Part shown: positions 9,322 to 17,276 of the stretch, in pieces
How positions within the stretch are numbered: the first letter of the stretch is position 1
Layout of the letters: each line of letters begins with the position of its first letter
Source of the DNA: CAXXOK01 sp001604115
Lineage (GTDB): Bacteria > Bacillota > Clostridia > Christensenellales > Aristaeellaceae
Assembly (NCBI GenBank): GCA_034928535.1
Contig: JAYFOV010000016.1
Span: 56,358-120,357, forward strand
DNA: 64,000 nucleotides
Direction: 5' to 3'
Notes under the pieces: model-generated
Seen by the model: only the letters and a program-made list of their open reading frames with translations
Database searches by the model: none
What the model was told of the DNA's origin: nothing
Program-made: the position numbers and the translations under genes

Positions 9322-9537
9322 TCAGAGTACTTCGCAGCCGCGCTCGGCACGCGGCACGGCCTTGCGCACGCGTGCTAGCACCTCATCAAAGGCGGCATCG
9401 TCGGCTTCCAGCGTCAGCTTTTGCAGCACAAAGTTCACCGTGGCGCTCTGCACACCCGGCACAGCCTGCACCGCTTTTTCCACCTTGGCGGCGCACATGG
9501 CGCAGTCCAGCTCCCGTAAGGCAAAGGTCTTTTTCAT
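9322..9537 (-). CDS. Stand-alone heavy-metal-associated (HMA) domain protein
   Basis: 71 residues forming one ferredoxin-like HMA domain. RELDCAMCAAKVE holds the CxxC metal-binding site, followed by 'VPGVQSATVNFVLQKLTLEAD', the canonical beta-strand pattern. It lies between the ArsR-type regulator and the P-type ATPase, and delivers metal to the ATPase or acts as its detached N-terminal domain. The Asp before the first Cys (DCAMC) is typical of Zn/Cd-type HMA domains, whereas copper chaperones have MTCxxC. The two flanking gaps are only a few tens of bases, so the three genes are one operon. Confidence 0.88.
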   Translation of the reverse strand: MKKTFALRELDCAMCAAKVEKAVQAVPGVQSATVNFVLQKLTLEADDAAFDEVLARVRKAVPRAERGCEVL

Positions 9538-9558
9538 ACCAATGGACCTCCTCTTTCC

Positions 9559-9921
9559 TTATTCCGAAACGTGTTCCATACCTTGGTCAATGATGCGGCG
9601 CACATGATCGTCCGCCAAAGCGTAGATGACGGTCTTGCCATCCCGGCGGGATGCGACCAGCTTGCTGCGCTTGAGCACCGCCAGCTGATGGGAAATGGCG
9701 CTTTGGGTCATGTTCAGGAGCGTGGCGATGTCGCACACGCACATCTCGTTGGCAAACAGGCAGTACAAGATGCGGATGCGCGTGGAATCCCCGAAAATCT
9801 TGAACAGCTCGCTCAGGTCAAAGAGCGCATCCTCCCCGGGCATGTTGGCCTTTACATGAGCCACCACATCCTCATGGACGCAGATATAATCGCACTGGTA
9901 CGCCTCTTTATCGGTAGACAT
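9559..9921 (-). CDS. cadC: ArsR/SmtB-family metal-sensing repressor (CadC type)
   Basis: 120 residues with a winged-helix ArsR fold. The start at 9921 has AGGAG 8 bases upstream; an earlier in-frame start would run through the operator. The N-terminus has a CxxxC pair (Cys10, Cys14) and the helix has CVCD (Cys61, Cys63). This is the same arrangement as the alpha3N thiolate site of CadC (Cys7, Cys11, Cys58, Cys60), which senses Cd, Pb, Bi and Zn. The recognition helix reads TQSAISHQLAVLKRSKLV. As the first gene of the operon it should bind the palindrome over its own promoter and release it when metal binds. Confidence 0.92.
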   Translation of the reverse strand: MSTDKEAYQCDYICVHEDVVAHVKANMPGEDALFDLSELFKIFGDSTRIRILYCLFANEMCVCDIATLLNMTQSAISHQLAVLKRSKLVASRRDGKTVIYALADDHVRRIIDQGMEHVSE

Positions 9922-9934
9922 GCCCTTCACTCCT

Positions 9935-9958
9935 TCATGTGAACAATCGTTCATATGA
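9935..9958. promoter_or_regulatory. CadC-type operator palindrome
   Basis: A 24-base near-perfect palindrome centred on TGAAC-AATC-GTTCA with TCAT.../...ATGA outer arms (one mismatched pair outside the 4-base centre). It begins next to the -10 box and covers the expected transcription start, a good place for ArsR/SmtB-type repression. Confidence 0.8.
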
Positions 9959-9987
9959 ATAATAACGCATATGTTGTCGGGAGTCAA
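9959..9987 (-). promoter_or_regulatory. Promoter of the metal-efflux operon
   Basis: Minus strand: -35 TTGACT (9982-9987), exact 17-base spacer, -10 TATTAT (9959-9964), directly upstream of the operator palindrome. Confidence 0.8.
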
Positions 9988-10049
9988 CCCCCTTTGTTGA
10001 ATTTCTTGTCATCCAAAAGGAGAAATCTGAGTTTGCAGATGGGGCACTA

Positions 10050-10559
10050 TCAAGGCGATAGGGTTGCCTGCCGCAGCGGCTGCCATGCATCCTGAAGCCT
10101 GGAAAGGCTCCACGCGGCGTTGGCTGGGCTGGTGGAAGGGAGGGTCAGGATGGGCACGCCGCAGCTGGGCTCAATATAGCGGCGGTAAAGGGCAGCCGCC
10201 GTTTGCCCATTGGCAAAGACCTGCATCCCGGACGAACCGGCAAGCCGGCTGGCGATATCGTTGGGCACAGGCTGGCGAATGGTTTGATCCGCACTGCCGA
10301 CGATATCGCAGGAGGCGAGCACATCCCACAGCGCGATGCGCTGGCAGATCAGGAAGGCCGTTTTTTCGGCGATGGTAGTCGGCTCTGGTTGTGCGTAGAG
10401 CGTGGCGAGCAGCCGCCAGAAGCGGTTTTGCGGGTGACCGTAATAAAAGGCGTTTTCGCGGGAGCGCACGGAAGGAAAGGTGCCCAGCACCAAAGCGCGA
10501 GCCTGCGCATCCCATACCGGCGCAAAAGGATGTATGATGTTTTGATATGTTTCCGCCAT
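10050..10559 (-). CDS. DNA-deoxyinosine glycosylase (uracil-DNA glycosylase superfamily)
   Basis: 169 residues. The N-terminal 'HPFAPVWDAQARALVLGTFPSVRSRE...FYYGHPQNRFWRLL' block is the family motif of Mug-like and hypoxanthine-DNA glycosylases. 'LPSTSPANA' near the C-terminus is the second catalytic-loop motif. The enzyme excises deaminated bases, probably hypoxanthine, from DNA to start base-excision repair. The ATG at 10559 follows GGGAGGGG. The much longer in-frame extension upstream lies opposite the dnaK 5' end and is not coding. It is divergent from dnaK. Confidence 0.82.
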   Translation of the reverse strand: MAETYQNIIHPFAPVWDAQARALVLGTFPSVRSRENAFYYGHPQNRFWRLLATLYAQPEPTTIAEKTAFLICQRIALWDVLASCDIVGSADQTIRQPVPNDIASRLAGSSGMQVFANGQTAAALYRRYIEPSCGVPILTLPSTSPANAAWSLSRLQDAWQPLRQATLSP

Positions 10560-10659
10560 CCCCGACCCCTCCCAGCCCACGTACTGGCAACAGCATACCG
10601 CATCCCGGACGGGCATGCAAGCCGGAGTGTTCATGGTTTGGTCATATTTGGGATATGAC

Positions 10660-10688
10660 TTGCTCACGTTTTTCGTGTATGATACGAT
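10660..10688 (+). promoter_or_regulatory. Promoter of the dnaK operon
   Basis: -35 TTGCTC (10660-10665), 17-base spacer, -10 TACGAT (10683-10688), about 45 bases before the dnaK ATG. No CIRCE repeat (TTAGCACTC-N9-GAGTGCTAA) is present, so classical HrcA control is not indicated. Confidence 0.6.
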
Positions 10689-10731
10689 GATAGGACGGAT
10701 ATTGGCAGTCCTGACAAGGAGGGTTTCGTTC

Positions 10732-12519
10732 ATGGGCAGAACCATCGGCATTGATCTGGGCACCACCAACTCTTGCGTTGCATTTTTGGAAAACGGCGAT
10801 CCCGTCGTGATCCCCAATGCGGAGGGCGCGCGCACCACGCCTTCGGTGGTGGCCTTTACCAAAAGCGGCGAGCGCATCGTGGGCAGCGCAGCCAAGCGGC
10901 AGGCCGTCACCAACAGTGCGCGCACCATCATGAGCATCAAGCGTGAAATGGGCACGGACAACCGCGTGAAAATCGACGGCAAAGCCTACACGCCTCAGGA
11001 GATCAGCGCGATGATCCTGCAAAAGCTCAAGGCGGATGCCGAAAGCTATCTGGGTGAGGCGGTGACCGATGCCGTCATTACCGTGCCCGCCTATTTCAGT
11101 GACAGCCAGCGGCAAGCCACAAAGGATGCGGGGCGCATCGCGGGGCTTAATGTGCTGCGCATCATCAACGAGCCTACCGCCGCGGCCATGGCCTATGGCG
11201 CGGATAAGGGCGAAAGCATGAAGATCATGGTGTATGATCTGGGCGGCGGCACCTTTGACGTGAGCATTTTGGACATCAACCGTGAGGTTATTGAGGTGCT
11301 GGCGACAGCTGGCAATAACCGCCTGGGCGGGGATGATTTTGACCGTGTGATTTCCGGCTGGCTGGCCGATGAGTTCAAAAAGGCGGAGCGCATCGACCTG
11401 ACGGGCGACGCCACTGCCATGCAGCGCATTCGTGAGGCGGCGGAAAAGGCCAAGATCGAGCTGAGCGCCGCCACCAGCACCACAGTTAGCCTTCCTTTCA
11501 TCGCCAGCGGCATGGATGGCGCAAAGCATCTGGAAGTGACGCTGACCCGCGCGAAGTTTGACGATCTGACCCGCTCTCTGGTGGAAGCTACCATGGGGCC
11601 TGTCAAACAGGCGATGAGCGATGCGGGACTAACGGCCGCAGACCTTGGCCGTGTACTGCTGGTTGGCGGAAGCACGCGCATCCCGGCTGTGCAGGAGGCC
11701 GTCAAGCGCTTTACCGGTAAAGAGCCCAGCAAGGGCGTGAACCCCGATGAGTGTGTGGCCATGGGCGCGGTGCTGCAAGGCGGCGTGCTGCAAGGGCAGG
11801 TCACAGGGCTGCTGCTGCTGGATGTGACCCCGCTATCTTTGGGTATTGAAACGGTTGGCGATGTGTTCAGCCGCCTGATTGAGCGCAATACCTCCATCCC
11901 GGTCAAGCGCAGCCAGGTGTTCACCACGGCGGCCAATTTCCAGACCCAGGTGGAGATCCATGTGCTGCAAGGGGAGCGGGAGATCGCCTCCTACAACAAA
12001 ACGCTGGGCAAGTTCAAGCTCACGGGCATCCGGCGTGCCCTGCGCGGCATCCCGCAGATTGAGGTGACGTTTGCCATCGACGCCAACGGGATCGTGAACG
12101 TATCGGCCAAGGATCTGGGTACAGGCAAGCAGCAGGACATCACACTCACGCAGAGCAGCAACATGTCCAGCGCAGAGATCGATCAAGCCATCCGCGATGC
12201 CGAGCGCTATGCGGCGGACGATCGGCTGCGAAAGACCAGCGCGGAGCTGCGCAACCGCGGCGAGCAGCTATGCTTTGAAGCCAAGGGCGCCCTGCGCAAG
12301 CTTAAGCCGGAGGATCGGAATCGGGTGGAGGCGCTTCGCAAACGCACCCAAAAGGCGCTGGACGATAAGGATGACGCGGCTTTGCAGGAGGCGTGCGAGG
12401 AGCTGGAGCAGGCATTGGCTGCGGCTGGGCAATACACCGGCGCGGCCGCGGGCGCGGCCACGGAGGATGGCGCGATGGATGCGGACTATACCTCGGCCGA
12501 GGCAAAGGACGGGCCATAA
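10732..12519 (+). CDS. dnaK: Hsp70 chaperone DnaK
   Basis: 595 residues, starting at the ATG after AAGGAGGG. The ATPase domain has GIDLGTTNSCVAF (phosphate 1), VYDLGGGTFDVSI (phosphate 2), IINEPTAAAMAYG, and LVGGSTRIPAVQ (adenosine). The substrate-binding domain contains DVTPLSLGIETVGD and 'IPQIEVTFAIDANGIVNVSAKD'. DnaK refolds and holds client proteins using ATP with a J-protein and GrpE. It is slightly shorter than standard DnaK, and no grpE or dnaJ sits beside it in the usual order. The next genes are a DUF5685 protein and a non-standard J-protein, so this may be a second, specialised DnaK copy rather than the housekeeping one. Confidence 0.93.
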   Translation: MGRTIGIDLGTTNSCVAFLENGDPVVIPNAEGARTTPSVVAFTKSGERIVGSAAKRQAVTNSARTIMSIKREMGTDNRVKIDGKAYTPQEISAMILQKLKADAESYLGEAVTDAVITVPAYFSDSQRQATKDAGRIAGLNVLRIINEPTAAAMAYGADKGESMKIMVYDLGGGTFDVSILDINREVIEVLATAGNNRLGGDDFDRVISGWLADEFKKAERIDLTGDATAMQRIREAAEKAKIELSAATSTTVSLPFIASGMDGAKHLEVTLTRAKFDDLTRSLVEATMGPVKQAMSDAGLTAADLGRVLLVGGSTRIPAVQEAVKRFTGKEPSKGVNPDECVAMGAVLQGGVLQGQVTGLLLLDVTPLSLGIETVGDVFSRLIERNTSIPVKRSQVFTTAANFQTQVEIHVLQGEREIASYNKTLGKFKLTGIRRALRGIPQIEVTFAIDANGIVNVSAKDLGTGKQQDITLTQSSNMSSAEIDQAIRDAERYAADDRLRKTSAELRNRGEQLCFEAKGALRKLKPEDRNRVEALRKRTQKALDDKDDAALQEACEELEQALAAAGQYTGAAAGAATEDGAMDADYTSAEAKDGP

Positions 12520-12603
12520 AGGAATGCACCGTTACCGTGCATGGCATGCGCAGGGCGGATCAAAGGGCATCCGGCATATTAGGATACCGAGGGGGGTGTA
12601 GCG

Positions 12604-13473
12604 GTGTTTGGCTATGTGACCATAGACCCCACTGAACTGGCGCAGGAGTCGCGTGACCGTTATCAGGCTTACTACTGCGGGCTATGCCGTGTGCTTAAGC
12701 AGCGCTTTGGCAACGTGGGCCGCGTTACCCTCAGCAATGATATGACCTTCCTGTACCTCCTGCTCAGCTCCCTGTATGAGCCGGAAGAAGAAATTGCGGA
12801 GGGTCGCTGCCCGCCGCACCCCATCCGGCAGCGGCAGGGGCTGACCAATGAGGTGGCAGCCTACTGCGCCGATATGAACATTGCGCTGGCTTACCATAAA
12901 TGTTTGGACGACTGGGCGGACGACCGGAGCCTGAGCGGCCGGGCGGAGGCGGCGCTGTTACGCAAAGCATACCGGCAGGTGGCAGAGCGCTACCCGGAAA
13001 AATGCGCCGCCATCGCCGCTGCGCTTCAGGATATCGGCGGCATTGAGCAGCAAGGCTTGCTGGAGCCGGATGCGCCCGCCAACCTGACCGCGCGCATGCT
13101 GGGGGAGATTTTCGTCTATACCCACGATTTGTGGGCGGTGCCGCTACGTACCATCGGTGAGGGGCTTGGGCGCTTCATTTACCTGATGGATGCCTACGAC
13201 GATTTGCAAAAGGATGCCAAGCGCAGCCGCTACAACCCGCTTGCGGCCTACCGTGACCAGCCGGATTTTGAACGCCTTTGCCTGGACAGCCTGACCTATG
13301 TGATGGCCGAAGCGACGCAGGCATTTGAGGTGCTCCCGTTGGTCAAGGATGTGGCGATCCTGCGCAACATCCTCTACTCTGGCGTATGGATGCGTTACCG
13401 GCAAAAGCAGCAGAAAGCCAACCGCAAAGCGGGCAAGCTGAAGGAGAGTGACCATGAACAGAGACCCGTATGA
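12604..13473 (+). CDS. DUF5685 family protein with isoprenoid-synthase-like Asp motifs
   Basis: 289 residues; GTG start after GAGGGGGG. The N-terminus MFGYVTIDPTEL...YQAYYCGLCRVL matches DUF5685, a family of unknown function common in Clostridia. It is predicted all-helical. Two aspartate clusters stand out: CLDDWADD (Asp102, 103, 106, 107) and MDAYDDLQKDAKR (Asp196, 199, 200, 204). Their order and spacing resemble the two Mg-binding motifs of class I isoprenoid synthases; this is inference. A CxxC (Cys25/28) follows the N-terminal strand. It sits between dnaK and a J-domain gene that it overlaps by 20 bases, so co-expression with chaperones is likely. Confidence 0.75.
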   Translation: MFGYVTIDPTELAQESRDRYQAYYCGLCRVLKQRFGNVGRVTLSNDMTFLYLLLSSLYEPEEEIAEGRCPPHPIRQRQGLTNEVAAYCADMNIALAYHKCLDDWADDRSLSGRAEAALLRKAYRQVAERYPEKCAAIAAALQDIGGIEQQGLLEPDAPANLTARMLGEIFVYTHDLWAVPLRTIGEGLGRFIYLMDAYDDLQKDAKRSRYNPLAAYRDQPDFERLCLDSLTYVMAEATQAFEVLPLVKDVAILRNILYSGVWMRYRQKQQKANRKAGKLKESDHEQRPV

Positions 13474-14260
13474 GGTGCTCGGCGTACCCCACACTGCGAC
13501 GGATGATGAGATCAAGGCGGCCTACCGCAAGCTGGCCAAGAAATACCACCCGGATCTCAATGGCGGTAGCGCCAGTGCGGAAGCCAAAATGAAGGAAGTC
13601 AACGAGGCCTATACCCTGCTCATCAAGAACAAGGGGCAGGCGGGAGCAGGCGGCTACGGCAGTGCGGGGTATGGCGGCTACCCGCCGGGCGGCGGCTATG
13701 GCACGGGCGGCTATGGTTCCGGCAACCAAAACTATGGCTCCGGCGGCTATGGCAATAGCGGCTATGGCAGCGGTAATTCCTCCGGAGGCGGCTTTGGGGA
13801 TTTTGATCCCTTCGGCTTTGGGGAGTTTTTCCGCCAAGCACAGCAGCAACAGACGTACCAGCAGCGCCAACATACGATTTATACCGAGTATGACCCGCTG
13901 CTCAAATCCGTGGAGGATGCCGTGCTGGATGGCAATTTTCGCCGTGCGGCGGAGCTGCTTTCCGCTGTGCGTGAGCGCAAGGCGGCCTGGTATTACTGGA
14001 GCGCGCGCACCAACATTGGCCTAGGCAACCGCGTTGCCGCGCTGGACAATGCGCGCACCGCGGTACAGATGGCGCCCGACGAAGCCGCTTACCGGGAACT
14101 GCTGAGCACCCTGCAGGCCACTGGACAACGCTACCAGCAATCCGGCAGCCAACGTGGTTTTTCCGGCGCACTGTGCTCCAATCCGTGCCTGACGCTCATG
14201 GCAGCCAACGTACTGTGCAATTGCTGCCTGGGTGGGCGCTGCAACCTCTGCTACTGCTGA
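13454..14260 (+). CDS. J-domain protein with Gly/Tyr-rich linker and Cys-rich tail
   Basis: 268 residues; ATG with AAGGAG 8 bases upstream, inside the end of the DUF5685 gene. Residues 1-65 are a J domain (DPYEVLGVPHTATDDEIKAAYRKLAKKYHPD with the HPD motif that stimulates Hsp70 ATPase). Residues 65-115 are a low-complexity Gly/Tyr/Ser linker (GGYGSG-type repeats). Residues 135-215 resemble TPR-like helices (AVLDGNFRRAAELL...RVAALDNARTAVQMAPDEAAYRELL). The last 28 residues contain eight cysteines (LC..PC...LC.CC...RC..CYC). There is no DnaJ zinc finger of the usual CxxCxGxG type. It probably recruits the neighbouring DnaK to a specific client; the tail may bind metal or be an interaction site. 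Confidence 0.85.
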   Translation: MNRDPYEVLGVPHTATDDEIKAAYRKLAKKYHPDLNGGSASAEAKMKEVNEAYTLLIKNKGQAGAGGYGSAGYGGYPPGGGYGTGGYGSGNQNYGSGGYGNSGYGSGNSSGGGFGDFDPFGFGEFFRQAQQQQTYQQRQHTIYTEYDPLLKSVEDAVLDGNFRRAAELLSAVRERKAAWYYWSARTNIGLGNRVAALDNARTAVQMAPDEAAYRELLSTLQATGQRYQQSGSQRGFSGALCSNPCLTLMAANVLCNCCLGGRCNLCYC

Positions 14261-14432
14261 TGCGGTAACGCAGTGCTGGCATGGAATGCGCAGTCCGGCG
14301 GCAGCCAACGCAGCCGAAAGCTGCTGCGGATGCATTACCGACCAGCATGGCACAGGATGCCTTTGCTAAGACCAACTGAACCATGTTACTTCACGCTATG
14401 GGGGCGTGTCGGGATATAAGGAGGAGAACGCG

Positions 14433-14846
14433 ATGACGTTCTGGGAGAAAATCAAACAATCACTGCGCAATTTGATGGCCGGAAGGCATGGGGTGGATCA
14501 ACTCTCCCTGGTGCTGGTGTGGGTCGGCCTGGGGCTCTATGTGCTGGCCGCGTTGCTGAACCTGGGCATCCTGAGCCTGATTTCCATGGCGCTATATGCG
14601 GTGACGATCTTCCGCATGTTTTCCCGCAATTTGGAAAAGCGCACGGCTGAAAACCGCCGTTACCTGGCCTATCAAAACAAAGTGCAGACCAACGTGCGCC
14701 AGGCACGCACGCGATTCAAAAACCGTAAGCAGTACCGGTATTTCCGCTGCCCCAACTGCAAAGCATGGCTGCGCCTGCCGCGCGGTGCGGGTGTGGTGAC
14801 GGTCACCTGCGGGCGCTGCAAAAACAGCTTTACCCAAAAGGGATAA
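14433..14846 (+). CDS. Membrane-anchored zinc-ribbon protein
   Basis: 137 residues; ATG after GGAGGAG. Two adjacent hydrophobic segments (LVLVWVGLGLYVLAALL and ILSLISMALYAVTIF) are followed by a basic cytoplasmic stretch with Arg/Lys-rich helices. A C-terminal zinc ribbon reads CPNCKAWLRLP...TCGRCKNSF (two CxxC knuckles). The layout is common in Clostridia next to J-domain proteins. The function is unknown. It probably belongs to the same expression unit as the chaperone genes, although 170 bases with no recognisable gene separate it from the J-protein. Confidence 0.7.
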   Translation: MTFWEKIKQSLRNLMAGRHGVDQLSLVLVWVGLGLYVLAALLNLGILSLISMALYAVTIFRMFSRNLEKRTAENRRYLAYQNKVQTNVRQARTRFKNRKQYRYFRCPNCKAWLRLPRGAGVVTVTCGRCKNSFTQKG

Positions 14847-15015
14847 TGCCCTTGGCGGCCGCGGCCGCGCATATGCTCTTACCGGGCGGGCACCGAGCCG
14901 ATGCTGCGGTGGCGCCCGGTTTCCTATGTGCCCGGCTGCCACAGCGGAGCAGAGGGATGCGCGCAAATGCCGCAGGCTTGCAGGCACGCGTTTTGCATGA
15001 AGGATCGTAACGTCC

Positions 15016-15040
15016 GGGGCATGGCACAGCGCCATGCCCC
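15016..15040 (+). terminator. Hairpin terminator before uvrB
   Basis: A perfect 10-base stem GGGGCATGGC / GCCATGCCCC with an ACAGC loop, followed by CTTTG. It separates the zinc-ribbon gene from uvrB. The rest of 14847-15015 shows no gene. Confidence 0.6.
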
Positions 15041-15085
15041 CTTTGCCTGCCGACCCATTTCCTGAATCCGGCAGGCAAACTGGTG

Positions 15086-15114
15086 TTTCCATTTTGCCGG
15101 CTTCATGGTACAAT
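15086..15114 (+). promoter_or_regulatory. Promoter of uvrB
   Basis: -35 TTTCCA (15086-15091), 17-base spacer, -10 TACAAT (15109-15114), 30 bases before the start codon. I see no GAAC-N4-GTTC type LexA box over it. Confidence 0.6.
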
Positions 15115-15144
15115 GATTGTGAAGTTCACAGGGGAGGATGTACC

Positions 15145-17154
15145 ATGAACCGATTTGTGCTCAAATCACCCTATCAGGCCAGCGGCGACCAGCCCGCAGC
15201 CATTGCAAGCCTTGTGCAGGGTATTGAAGACGGGCTGACCGATCAGGTTTTGCTGGGCGTGACAGGCAGCGGTAAAACCTTCACCATGGCGTCGATCATC
15301 GAGCGGGTGCAAAAGCCCACGTTGGTCATCGCGCACAACAAGACGCTGGCCGCGCAGCTGTGCAGCGAATTTCGCGCATTCTTTCCCGAAAGCGCAGTGG
15401 AATACTTCGTCAGCTATTATGATTATTATCAGCCGGAGGCCTATATCGCCTCCAGCGACACCTATATCGAAAAAGACGCATCCATCAATGAAGAGATCGA
15501 CCGGCTGCGCCACAGCGCCACGGCCGCGGTGCGTGAGCGGCGCGATGTGATCATCGTTGCCAGTGTAAGCTGCATCTACTCCATGGGCGACCCCAGTGAG
15601 TATGAGGGCATGATGGTGAGCATGCGCCCCGGCATGCAGCTGTCGCGTGATCGCCTGATCCAACGGCTGATCGAGATCCAGTACAACCGAAATGATTTCG
15701 AGTTTGCGCGCGGCAGTTTCCGCGTCCGGGGGGACGTGCTGGAGATCATCCCGGCCAACGAGCGTGAGCATGGCCTGCGCATTGAGTTTTTTGGCGATGA
15801 AATCGAGCGCGTGCGGGAAATCGAAGTGGTCACGGGCAATGTGCTGGCCACGCTGGAGCATGCGATGGTGTTTCCCGCCACCCACTACGCCATGGATCGG
15901 GACAAGATGACCAGTCAACTGGACGTGATCGAGCGCGATCTGGAAGCACGCGTGCAGCAGCTCAAGGACGAGGGGCAGCCCCTTTACGCCATGCGCCTGC
16001 GCCAGCGCACGCAGTATGATCTGGAAATGCTGCGCCAGATTGGCTTTTGCACCGGCATCGAAAACTACAGCCGCTATTTTGACGGCCGTAAACCGGGGGA
16101 TGCGCCCTACACACTGCTGGACTATTTCCCGGATGATTTTTTGATGTTCATAGACGAAAGCCATGTGACACTGCCGCAGGTGCGCGCCATGTACAATGGC
16201 GACCGCGCCCGCAAACAGGCCTTGGTGGATTATGGATTCCGCCTGCCCTCCGCATTTGACAACCGACCGCTGGTGTTTGACGAGTTTCGCCTGCGGCAGC
16301 GCCAGACGGTGTATGTGAGCGCTACGCCTGCGGAGTATGAGCTGAACCTGAGCCAGAATGTGGTGGAACAGATCATCCGCCCCACAGGGCTGCTGGATCC
16401 GATGATCGTGCTGCGCCCGGCCACCGGGCAGGTGGATGATCTGGTGGGTGAGATTCATAAAACAGTTGCCAAAAACGAACGCGTGCTGGTGACTACGCTC
16501 ACCAAACGCATGGCGGAAAGCCTGACGGATTATCTGAAAAATATAGGAATCCGCGTCAAATATCTGCACAGCGACATCCAGACCATGGAGCGCACGGAGC
16601 TCATCCGTGACCTGCGCCTGGGGGAATATGATGTCATGGTGGGCATCAACCTGCTGCGCGAGGGGCTTGACATGCCCGAGGTGGGACTGGTGGCCATTCT
16701 GGATGCGGACAAGGAAGGTTTTTTGCGCAGTGAGACATCCCTGATCCAGACCATCGGTCGGGCGGCGCGCAATGTGGATGGCCGCGTGATCCTCTACGGC
16801 GATACCCTTACGGACAGCATGATGCGCGCCATGAGCGAGACCAACCGCCGCCGTGCCCTGCAGGAGGCCTATAACACGCTGCACGGCATCACGCCGCAAA
16901 GCGTTAAAAGCACGGTGCAGGCGCTGCTCAAGATCACCAATGATTTTGCGGCAGGCGCGCCGGAAAGCATGAGTGAGGAGGAGCGGCAAACGCTGCTGCG
17001 CAGCATTGAGGATCAGATGCTGTCCGCTGCAAAATCACTGGACTTTGAAAAAGCGGCCAAGCTGCGTGATGAGCTGTTCAGCCTCAAAGGGGAGAGCAAG
17101 GATATTCAAAAGCCGCAAGTCAAGCGGCGCAGGCTCAAAAAGCCGAACCGCTGA
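15145..17154 (+). CDS. uvrB: UvrABC system protein B
   Basis: 669 residues, full length. The damage-verifying helicase-like subunit of nucleotide excision repair. GVTGSGKTFTMA is Walker A, YFVSYYDYYQPEAYI is the beta-hairpin that probes the DNA, and FIDESH is the DEXH-like Walker B. ATLTKRMAESLTDYL and QTIGRAARNVDGRVI are helicase motifs V and VI, and the C-terminal LEDQMLSAA..LDFEKAAKLRDEL-type helix pair is the UVR domain that docks UvrC. The ATG at 15145 follows GGGGAGG. uvrA and uvrC are not in the window; the gene is followed by its own terminator. Confidence 0.97.
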   Translation: MNRFVLKSPYQASGDQPAAIASLVQGIEDGLTDQVLLGVTGSGKTFTMASIIERVQKPTLVIAHNKTLAAQLCSEFRAFFPESAVEYFVSYYDYYQPEAYIASSDTYIEKDASINEEIDRLRHSATAAVRERRDVIIVASVSCIYSMGDPSEYEGMMVSMRPGMQLSRDRLIQRLIEIQYNRNDFEFARGSFRVRGDVLEIIPANEREHGLRIEFFGDEIERVREIEVVTGNVLATLEHAMVFPATHYAMDRDKMTSQLDVIERDLEARVQQLKDEGQPLYAMRLRQRTQYDLEMLRQIGFCTGIENYSRYFDGRKPGDAPYTLLDYFPDDFLMFIDESHVTLPQVRAMYNGDRARKQALVDYGFRLPSAFDNRPLVFDEFRLRQRQTVYVSATPAEYELNLSQNVVEQIIRPTGLLDPMIVLRPATGQVDDLVGEIHKTVAKNERVLVTTLTKRMAESLTDYLKNIGIRVKYLHSDIQTMERTELIRDLRLGEYDVMVGINLLREGLDMPEVGLVAILDADKEGFLRSETSLIQTIGRAARNVDGRVILYGDTLTDSMMRAMSETNRRRALQEAYNTLHGITPQSVKSTVQALLKITNDFAAGAPESMSEEERQTLLRSIEDQMLSAAKSLDFEKAAKLRDELFSLKGESKDIQKPQVKRRRLKKPNR

Positions 17155-17240
17155 TGCCGCTTTGCGGGATATACATGCCGAAACCGACGCTGCTGCATGG
17201 CGCGGCAAGGCAAACGCTGTAGCCTGCGGAAATGAGGAAT

Positions 17241-17276
17241 GCAAGCCCCGCGCCTTGTGAGAGGCGCGGGGCTTGC
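17241..17276 (+). terminator. Intrinsic terminator downstream of uvrB
   Basis: A 14-base perfect stem (GCAAGCCCCGCGCC / GGCGCGGGGCTTGC) followed by TTGT. Confidence 0.8.

Noticed and set aside
10620..10731. CIRCE element before dnaK
   Set aside because: The TTAGCACTC-N9-GAGTGCTAA repeat is absent; only a vegetative-type promoter is visible.
15166..16989. 607-codon open frame antisense to uvrB
   Set aside because: Composition is His/Gln/Leu-rich shadow; the uvrB frame has every family motif.
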